A stretch of 6,362 nucleotides of DNA, taken from CAZRNB01 sp964601355. Lineage in GTDB: Bacteria > Planctomycetota > Phycisphaerae > Sedimentisphaerales > Anaerobacaceae. Position 1 is the stretch's first letter. Each line of letters begins with the position of its first letter. This document shows, piece by piece, positions 4,063-6,362 of the stretch. A program made the translations under genes and the position numbers. Location: contig CAZRNB010000147.1 of assembly GCA_964601355.1 (NCBI GenBank), positions 1 through 6,362 of the forward strand. Direction: 5' to 3'. Below the pieces are notes generated by a model that worked only from the letters and a program-made list of their open reading frames with translations, searched no databases and had not been told where the DNA came from.

Positions 4063-6362
4063 CTATGGATCGTCTCGGCCAGGTGATCCGCCAATATATA
4101 TGCTTGCCCGCCAGTTGCCGCCATCATTCAATGAGCCGTCTCCCTCACTTACTACCGCCGACGCCAGCGGCACCAAAGAATGACCAGCCCCATCGGTCAA
4201 TTCCGGCCAGCCACTGCCGTTACTATACTCAAACTCGACAATGACGCCGTTCCAGAAATCTACCAGGCATATCTGCTCTCCATCATTAGACAGCTTGCCC
4301 CCGTACTGACCTGCGATTTTATTGGATATACCTCTGCCGTAACGAGACTCAAAGGCTGCTTTATTCTTCACAACTAATACAAAATCGCCAGCAGCTAAAC
4401 TTCTAATGCTGCCGCCTGCAAAATCATAAGTAATACCCTCAACAAAAGAAACGCCCGTCAAATCGAGTGTCTCATTTCCTATGTTTTTTAGCTCAACGAA
4501 TTCAAACTCATCGTTGTCGGTTGCATCCCCTGCCGGCGGAGCAGCAGGATTGTACATCAATTCGGTAATCCACAGGTCGTTGAGGATATTAACCGATAGA
4601 GGCTGCCCTGCTATAAACTGCACAGGGTTGGACCAGTGACTCCACCTGCCGGTGTTATCCTTCATCCGGCAGCGGACTCGATAAGTGCTGCCCACCTTTA
4701 CAGCACTTGCAGGAATTCTTACGGTGCTATTAAATGTTATAAGCTCATCGCTTTCCCAGACGGCATCAATTTCATACTTATGCTGCTCGCGCGGATTGTA
4801 TCCTGCGCCGGCGGGGTCTTCAACTTCCGCTATCCGCCATTTCATCGCAGCGAAGGTATTATTTCCCTGCGGGTCACTAAAGGGACTCGTCTTGAAGCGA
4901 AGGTCGTTAATGAGGTATCCAGCTGAGCCTATGTAGGTAATAGTCGCAGTATTTGGTATGGCTGAATCATCAGCCTCAGATACGAGGGCGCGCACGCCAT
5001 AGGAGCCCGACAGAAAGTCGGACATGCCGGTCGGAGTAAGGTATTTCTTGTAGTACTCGATCATATTAGGCCAGTCTTTGCCTCTTCCAGGCTGGTCGAA
5101 AAATTCATTGTTGACGTAGAACTGACCCTTTCTGTTCATCTTCGGATGGTAGTTCCACATCGCACGCTCTGCGTCCATAAACCTTTTTCCGTCATACCCC
5201 GTACCGATAATGGAAGCTATCTCGTCTATTAGCTGCTGGACCTGGTCGCTATTGAATAGTAGATCCAGAAGCTCCCTGGCGCGGTTTTTATAAGCGATGT
5301 TGCACTGCTCATAACTGAGCACATATTGGAAATGCTCCCAGTCACCGTAGTGCGAGCCCCATTCGTAGGTAAGGTCTAGGTCCCAGGGCATCATTGTCCA
5401 TTTGTTTGTTTCGGGATTGTGATAATATGAACAATTATACTGCGGACGCCGGTCGGAGTCGTTAATGCCCACGCCGATAGCCTTTGAACTATAGTAGGTT
5501 TCCAGGTCCACATTCGTCTGCCACCAGGATAGCGGCTGGTATGGATCGGTCTTGTTGTAGCCGATGGCGCCGCTGGTAAACGAATCAACGTCGGAATTGT
5601 CGGTTACCTGCGTTGGACCTTGGTTCTTTTCGTTCGGAACACCCTCCATCCTGTACAAATTGCCGTCAGGAAGGCCGCGTTCATCAAGGAAATGTCCATC
5701 CGGATTTTCGATTGCAATGTACAGGCCCCAGAAGTCACCGTCATACTGTTTAGGCCCGGCTTCGACGGCACCATCAATTATACGGAAATGGAAATAATTG
5801 GTATTGGAGGCAGGAACGCCTGCCATGCGGTAAAGTCGAAAACCGAGCACTTCGTTCATAGCCATACCCATTGTACCCTGGTCCCACGGTCCATCGGGAT
5901 GCGGAAATTTCCACCATGGACAGGCGCCGGTGCCGACGTTCATTTTATCCCACTTTTCCTTGTATTTTTTGCCGTAGTCGTCATGCCCCTGGAAGTAATG
6001 GCCTCGATTGAAATCGAGCTTCCATTTGTTCTTGCCTACCACAAAGGTAGAATACTGAGCCCGAATCCGATAATGGATGTTGTCATACACATCGCCGTCG
6101 TAAATCAACGTTCCACCCCAATAGTACAAAGTAGTATCAAACTCATACTGAGATTGGATGACATCTTGTTCTCGTGCTATAAGGTGGTAAACAGGCAGGC
6201 TGCGCATTACATCGGTGCTATACTCAACCACCGCAGTAGTACCCGGCTGAATAGCACCTCGCCAAGTCGGAACTTCATCATAAACAAAATATGCAAAATT
6301 CGGTTGAGGGTCGTCGGAATAAGGGACTCTGATGCTGCGTCCGCCGGTGTCCGTAGCGGTAA
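4063..6362 (-). CDS. CotH kinase / lamin-tail-domain exoprotein, 5' end beyond the window
   Basis: The frame stays open from the stop (4063-4065) to the window edge, giving 765 visible residues. The GTG codon at 6229-6231 is probably internal, since coherent sequence continues upstream. Numbered from the edge, residues from about 55 to 455 resemble CotH kinases. They begin with LPVYHLIA, followed by HYRIRAQYS (about 96-104), a candidate ATP-binding Lys in NKWKLDF (about 111-117), GLYIAIENPDG and the acidic PWDLDLTYEWG (about 325-335), where CotH proteins place metal-binding Asp residues. Residues about 500-584 look like a fibronectin type III-like beta domain. Residues 595-735 are a lamin-tail domain (LWITELMYNP, then FEFVELKNIGNETLDLTG). 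The tail has NWRASIYIGGSPGR, a common end for such proteins. CotH family members phosphorylate secreted or coat proteins. This one is probably exported, but its signal peptide would be off-window. The substrate is unknown, and no terminator is evident at 4043-4062. Confidence 0.9.
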   Translation of the reverse strand, partial: TATDTGGRSIRVPYSDDPQPNFAYFVYDEVPTWRGAIQPGTTAVVEYSTDVMRSLPVYHLIAREQDVIQSQYEFDTTLYYWGGTLIYDGDVYDNIHYRIRAQYSTFVVGKNKWKLDFNRGHYFQGHDDYGKKYKEKWDKMNVGTGACPWWKFPHPDGPWDQGTMGMAMNEVLGFRLYRMAGVPASNTNYFHFRIIDGAVEAGPKQYDGDFWGLYIAIENPDGHFLDERGLPDGNLYRMEGVPNEKNQGPTQVTDNSDVDSFTSGAIGYNKTDPYQPLSWWQTNVDLETYYSSKAIGVGINDSDRRPQYNCSYYHNPETNKWTMMPWDLDLTYEWGSHYGDWEHFQYVLSYEQCNIAYKNRARELLDLLFNSDQVQQLIDEIASIIGTGYDGKRFMDAERAMWNYHPKMNRKGQFYVNNEFFDQPGRGKDWPNMIEYYKKYLTPTGMSDFLSGSYGVRALVSEADDSAIPNTATITYIGSAGYLINDLRFKTSPFSDPQGNNTFAAMKWRIAEVEDPAGAGYNPREQHKYEIDAVWESDELITFNSTVRIPASAVKVGSTYRVRCRMKDNTGRWSHWSNPVQFIAGQPLSVNILNDLWITELMYNPAAPPAGDATDNDEFEFVELKNIGNETLDLTGVSFVEGITYDFAGGSIRSLAAGDFVLVVKNKAAFESRYGRGISNKIAGQYGGKLSNDGEQICLVDFWNGVIVEFEYSNGSGWPELTDGAGHSLVPLASAVVSEGDGSLNDGGNWRASIYIGGSPGRDDP

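Noticed and set aside
4180..5797. Plus-strand frames within the CotH gene
   Set aside because: They are antisense to a continuous frame with recognisable CotH and lamin-tail motifs and have no ribosome binding sites or domains of their own.

Overview
The window holds three protein-coding genes in about 5.7 kb, preceded by about 700 bases of repeat-rich non-coding DNA. The CotH-kinase plus lamin-tail type exoprotein, the short-repeat-laden spacers and the large unusual fusion protein suggest a planctomycete, perhaps of the Phycisphaerae. This is an inference from protein style; no rRNA or other marker is present.

Layout. Bases 1-698 contain no convincing gene. They carry a 78-bp palindromic element (177-254), several hairpins and a run of degenerate 7-base repeats (581-682) that includes a long stem, then a good ribosome binding site. 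Bases 699-3422 (+) encode a 907-residue protein. Its N-terminal third looks like a membrane-embedded site-2-protease-like (M50) domain with an intact HEMGH motif. The rest is an enolase whose two domains are in reversed order: the catalytic barrel comes first and the N-terminal lid domain follows. Every catalytic position of enolase that I could align is retained, including the lid serine. A strong intrinsic terminator (3467-3491) follows. Bases 3497-4042 (+) encode a 181-residue protein with two predicted membrane segments and a DivIC/FtsB-like coiled-coil pattern. Bases 4063-6362 (-) encode a secreted-type CotH kinase/lamin-tail protein that runs off the right edge and converges on the small gene.

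How they fit. The three genes do not form an obvious pathway. The terminator separates the fusion gene from the small gene, and the CotH gene is on the other strand. The outstanding item is the apparent circularly permuted, membrane-tethered enolase. A second theme is heptanucleotide periodicity: arrays of unrelated 7-base motifs lie upstream of the fusion gene, inside its first 30 codons, and directly after its stop codon.
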